64,000 nucleotides of DNA from Gammaproteobacteria bacterium (lineage in GTDB: Bacteria > Pseudomonadota > Gammaproteobacteria > SZUA-152). The stretch spans positions 1 to 64,000 of the forward strand of contig JAKIUN010000009.1 in assembly GCA_021647505.1 (NCBI GenBank). Direction: 5' to 3'. The notes under the pieces are model-generated. The model saw only the letters and a program-made list of their open reading frames with translations, did not search any database and was not told the origin of the DNA. Of the stretch, positions 56,801 through 62,800 are shown in pieces. The position numbers and the translations under genes are program-made. Numbering within the stretch: position 1 is the stretch's first letter; the number at the start of each line of letters is the position of its first letter.

Positions 56801-59800
56801 GACGCGGAAGAAGTGCCTCTCGGCCTTGATCCCTTCAATAATGACAGTGACGGGGATCAGTTGCTGGATGGCTTTGAATTGATGTATGGGCTTGATCCCC
56901 TGTCGGCGATTGATAACGGTGAAACCCATCTGGATCCGGACGGCGATGGCCTCAGCAACCTTGAAGAGCAGGCAGCGGGCAGTAATCCGCAGGTGACGGA
57001 CACGGATGGCGACGGCCTGAGCGATATGCAAGAGGTCACTATTTATAATAGTGACCCGGCGCGCATGGATACGGACGGCGATGGTCTTGCCGACGCGGAA
57101 GAAGCGCTGTTGGGGACGCGTCTGTACGCCGTTGACAGCGATGACGACGGCCTCGATGACTATCTGGAATACAACGACGAGCGTCTGGATCCCCTCAATG
57201 CGGATACCGATGGCGATGGTATGAACGATGGCTTCGAATACCGGTATGGCATGTTTGATAGGGATTCAGCGGCTGACGAAGACAATGATGGCTTGAGCAA
57301 CCAGCAAGAGTCCGTCATTGCCACAAATCCCTTTGCCCGTGATACGGATACTGACCTGCTCGACGACGCCTATGAGTATGGCGTCACGGGGACGGATCCA
57401 AATGCAAGGGATTCGGATGATAACGGCCGTTGGGATGTCGATGAAATTTTCAGCGACGACACGGATCCGTTGGCTTCCGCCGATCTGGATAGGCTGTCTC
57501 TGGATCATGGTCTCTACGATGAAAACTCCCGCTATTGGGAAGTAGACCGCAATGGTTATCTGGAGCGGGGACATAATGGTGCATTCTCAAATAGCCCGCG
57601 CTTGTATATCAACGGACAGGAGCACAGAAACACCAACCGTTATGAAGGCAGCTATCGGGCGGCGACAAGCCAGGACGGGCGTGAGTTCCACATGACGGCA
57701 AGAATCGTCGATGACCTGATCGTATCGCGCCGTGTATTCATTCCTGCATCGAATGGCGCCTATGCCCGATATATCGAAGTGATATCCAACCCCGGTACTG
57801 AAATGGCCAGTGTCAACGTGAGGTTGAGCTCAAGTTACGGTGCATCCGCGTCGCGAACCGAAGTGACGACATCCACGGGGCAGTCTGTATTGAGCACGGA
57901 TGATCATTATGTGTTGTTCCGGGATACGGGCAATACCAGCCGGCCGGTTGTTGCTCATGTATTTGCCGATCACACCCTGCCCTTGAGGATTTCCGGCGAG
58001 TCGAACGCTATGGGCGGCAGCAATATCTGGGATATTGTCTATAACGTGGACATCCCGGCGGGCGAGACACGCCACCTTGTTCACTACCTGTTACAGGAAG
58101 CCACTCTCATCAGCGCTGAAAATGCCATATCGGCGTTGCTGCCCAAGACCCGTAAGGAACTGGACGGCCTGTCGGATGACATAAAGGCGGGCATCGTTAA
58201 TATGCTTGCCAAGGCGGATAGCGATCTCGATACCCTGTCCGATGAAGAGGAGGTGTTGCTCGGTACCCTGGCCAACAATCCAGACAGCGATGGCGATGGT
58301 CTGAACGACGGGGTGGATCCCGAGCCCCTGGTGCAGGCGGCGGCACCGGTCATCGAAATCAGTTCCTATGGAGAGGGCGATGTATTTGTACGTGGCCACA
58401 ATCAAGTCGTAACCGTGGCCGTGCTGGAGCCCTCGGCGATTAGTACCGTTATACTGGACGTGAATGGTGCACAGTATAGTTTGACGCCTGATGGCCAGTC
58501 TTTTAGCCATACCCTGGTCGTTCCGTCGGACGAAGCCGCGACGGAATATGTGCTCACCGTTACCGCCGTCGATATATTGGGACAAAGTGGCACGGCCAGC
58601 ATTACCGTAACTATTGAAGATGACATAGGCGTAAGTCTGCAGGGACGTGTTGTCGATGCGCTGGGCAATCCGGTTGCCGGTGCGACAGTCACCGCAGATG
58701 GGGTTTCGAGTCAAACAGACATTGATGGCATCTACAGTTTCAGTAGTCTGGCCGTGGTCATGCCCATTATGAATGTGACGGCTGAAGTCTATTTCGGTAA
58801 CGAGCTTATGCGAGCCGAGTCGGGTGACTTCGCTCCACGGCGGAATCGCCTGAATGACGTCGAGGATCTTGTGTTTGAATCACTGCCGGCACTGATTGCC
58901 ATTGATCCTATTGATGGCAGCGATTTGTCTTATGAATCACAGCTCACATTGGGCAGTGTGCTGCTCAATAATAATTATCGCTGGGATATATATGGCGGTG
59001 GCTATATAGGTGATGGAACGAATGATGCCTACGATACCGGTCAACAACTCCGTATAAACAATATCCTATATACGGGAAGCAGTCCTGTATGGAGGCGATT
59101 GAACGGGCGCGAACTGACCCTGCCGGTGCAAGCGATCGGGACTCTGAATGTCTCGCGCAAGATATATATTCCAACAACTGGAAACTATGCACGCTACCTT
59201 GAGCTGATTGAAAATACATCATCCTCAGATCAGGTGGTGACTGTGCAGGTGTTTGGCAACCTCGGGTCTGATAGTGGCACGTCTGTCATCGCCACCTCCA
59301 GTGGCGACAGAGTCGTGACCGCCGCAGATTACTACCTGCTGACCGATGATTCATGTTCTGGTTGCGGTGATCCGGCGGTGGGCCATTTGTTTGCTGCTGC
59401 CAGTGCACAGAGTGTGCTCACTGATGTTTCTCTGAACGGTGATAATTATTCAGCCACCTACCAGTTGACCGTTCCGGCCGGTGAACGGCGGGTACTGATG
59501 CACTACGCCGTACAGCAGTTTTCGCGGGAGATTGCGCTTACTGACTTGCAAGCTTTGTCGACAACTGATTATCCGGTTGTGGGTTTGACTGTTCAGGAGA
59601 TTAGTGATCTTGCCAACTTTACTACATTGAAAGATACAGACAATGATGGCATTGCCGATGCCGATGAAGTCCCACTCGGACTGGATCCCTTTAACCCGGA
59701 TACCGATGGCGATGGCGCAATAGATGGCCTGGACGGTGACCCTGCAGTTGCCGATACCGAGCCGCCCGTCATCACCCTGCTTTCGCCGGCCGCGGACGCC

Positions 59801-62800
59801 AGCTATATTCCGGGAGAGTCATTGGCGTTTGCGTTTGACATTACCGACAGCAATCGAATCGTGCGCCGTGAAATTATCATCGGTGGCACGGTCTATACAC
59901 TGACTGATGACTTCAGTTTCACTCCGGCAGCTGGTTCATCCGCCTTGAGCTTCACCGTGGAAGCCGAGGATGTCCTGGGTCATGTTGCGGTGGCGGACTT
60001 CACCCTGCAGGCGGCAACGGATGAAACTACCACGCTTGTCGGCCGGATCGTGAACGATGGTCTGCAAGCTGTTCCCGGCCTCACCGTGACCCTGGTCAAT
60101 GAATCCGGCTTTACAGCAGTGACCGATGCAAATGGCCAATTTAGCTTGGGGGGGGTTTCCTCCAACCAGGGATCGCTGAGTGTGCTCATCACCGGAACGC
60201 TGGGCGCGCAACGGTTTGAGTTCAGCTCACATGATCTGTCCCCGGTGCGCAGTGGCGAGACGGATTTTGGTGTCATTGATTTGAGGCCGGAGTTGGTATA
60301 CGGATGGCAGGCGCCAGCCGGTACGCCAATCGACTTTGCCTCAAGTGAATATGTTGAGCTGGTCTTACCATTTGACCTGAATTTCTATGATGACAACAGC
60401 TACGGTACGATTTTCGTCTACCGGAACGGCATGGTCAGCCTGGGGGCGCCGGCGCAGGCCGATACGGGTTCGGGCGATGATATTAATTTGGACTATTCGG
60501 TAGCAACCATCGCGGTTCTCAAGAGACGTTTCGACTCCGGTGAGGTGATCATCGATCAGTTGGGCGATGCCGTCTTGATCACCTGGCAAAACCTGGTGCA
60601 GCAGGCCGTGGGGGCAAGTACGGTGCAACTGCTGATATCCGCTGACAATCGATTGCATCTGTCATACCAGAACGTCAATGCCGATAATTTTGTCATGGGT
60701 ATCTGGCACAGCAATCCATCTTCCATGGCGGAATATACCGATACATACCCGCTCTATTCGATCTGGAAAAACCGCGCTCAGATGGGGCGTTTTGATTCGG
60801 CCGGGGACTTTACCTTTAATCAGCAACTGATCCGGTATCGTTTGGTTCAATATGAAGACACGGGATACGCTGCAAGCCTCTTCGGCTATGGCTCGTCATA
60901 TACGATCCCCTGGCTGGATAGTGATGGCGACGGCATCAGCGATGTCAACGAGGTGCTGGGCAGCACGGCTTGGGACAATGCCGACACCGATGGTGACGGC
61001 CTCAATGATGGCTTTGAGCTGCAATATGGGTTTGATCCCAATTCATTGGCGGGGCAGGGCGAAGGCGCCCAGGATGCGGATCTCGATGGTCTGAGCAACC
61101 TGGAGGAGCAAGCGGCGGGGACAGATCCCGGCCTTGCCGATAGCGATAGTGATGGCCTGAGTGATTATGACGAGCTGCATCTGCATGGCACCCAGCCACT
61201 TTATGCCGACAGTGACAGCGATGGCTTGACGGATGGCGTCGAAGTCGGTCTCGGTACAAATCCTCTCAGCGAGGATTCCGATGCGGATGGTCTCAATGAT
61301 GGATTTGAAGTCAATACACTGAATACCGATCCGCAGAGCGTTGATAGTGACAATGACGGTATGGGTGACCAATACGAATACACCTATAACCTGTTCGATG
61401 AAGATGCCGGCAGCGATCTGGACAATGACGGCCTGAGCAATCTTGAGGAATCGGCACTGGGAACACACCCGAGACGCGCGGATACGGATGGAGACTATCT
61501 GTTCGACTTCACCGAGGCTCGCTTGCTCGCCACGAATCCGCTAAGCAGGGACACGGACGGGGACAATGTCGATGACTACCAGGAAATCGTCGCACATGAT
61601 ACCGATCCCACCGACGTCAATAGCTACAGTGCAACTTCCTATCTGTCGTGGAGTACCGGATATAATGTTGCGGGTCGTAACTGGTGGTTGAACAGATATG
61701 GTTATATAAGTGAGCTGTCTTTTGGTCTGTCCAGCTCTTCCTTCCGGCTTTCTGTCAATGGTTACGAGTATTACAATTACAGTAGTTATCCGGTGATTGA
61801 AGAGAATAGAGACCAGATTCGTTTTGCTGCGCGGAAGCTGGATAACCTGCTGGTCAGCCGTATGTTTACGGTGGACAAAGAAGGCCCCGGTTTCATTCGT
61901 TATGTCGAAAAGCTGTATAACCCGACCCATGAAACGCAAACGGCCGACGTCAAATTGCGTTCTTACGCCTATCATCAAAACAATCAGCGAGACATCCGGC
62001 TGGAAACGTCGAGTGGCGATGAGGTTCTGGATGCCGCCGATAACTACCTCATCATCGGCGATGATGACAACCCGTCGGCGCTCAAGTTGGTGCATGTGTT
62101 CGGCGACGACAATGCGCCTGTCCGTCTCGGCGAAGGCAGCGAAGGCTATAACGGTACGCGTACCTGGGTTCTGCATTACGAGATCGAGATCCCGCCCGGT
62201 CAGTCGCGCTACATCGTTCACTACGCCAATGTCGCCGCTACCCTTGCAGAGGCTCGTGATATTGCTACCCAGCTGCAATCATTGCCGGGTTCCGCCTATA
62301 AGGGAATGACCGTGCCCGTTGCCGACAATACGGTTAACTGGGTACTGGATACTGTGCCGCGTATTGCCTTTGCCAACCTCGATGACGTTGGTGACTTGAT
62401 CATGGGTGATGAGTTATCGGTCGAAGTGCAGGCAGATATGACTGAAAGCGTGACGCTGTATGTGAATGGACAGCCTGCCGAGACGATCAATCAAAAGCCA
62501 TTTAAATTCACGGTGACGGTGCCTGCGATAGAAGAGAGTGGCAGTCAACTGAATCTGGAAGCGATTGCTGCGGGCGCAGGTGGGGTTACTGCAAGCACGG
62601 GTGTATCAACGTTTAATATAAGTGATCAAGTGACCACGGTGACCGGTCGGATCGCTTATCAGGATGAGACCGGTTTTTATCCTGTCCCGGGGGTTAGGGT
62701 CATATTGCGGCCCAGTAATCGATACGCTTATACCGACAGTGAGGGCTATTTTACCTTTGAGCGGATTCTCCGGGATCTCGATGTCTTGTCGCTTTCAGTG

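Noticed and set aside
53020-61615. Repeated DNA that might be read as a CRISPR or satellite array
   Set aside because: The repeats are in frame, vary in length and encode calcium-binding thrombospondin type 3 motifs; no spacer structure exists.
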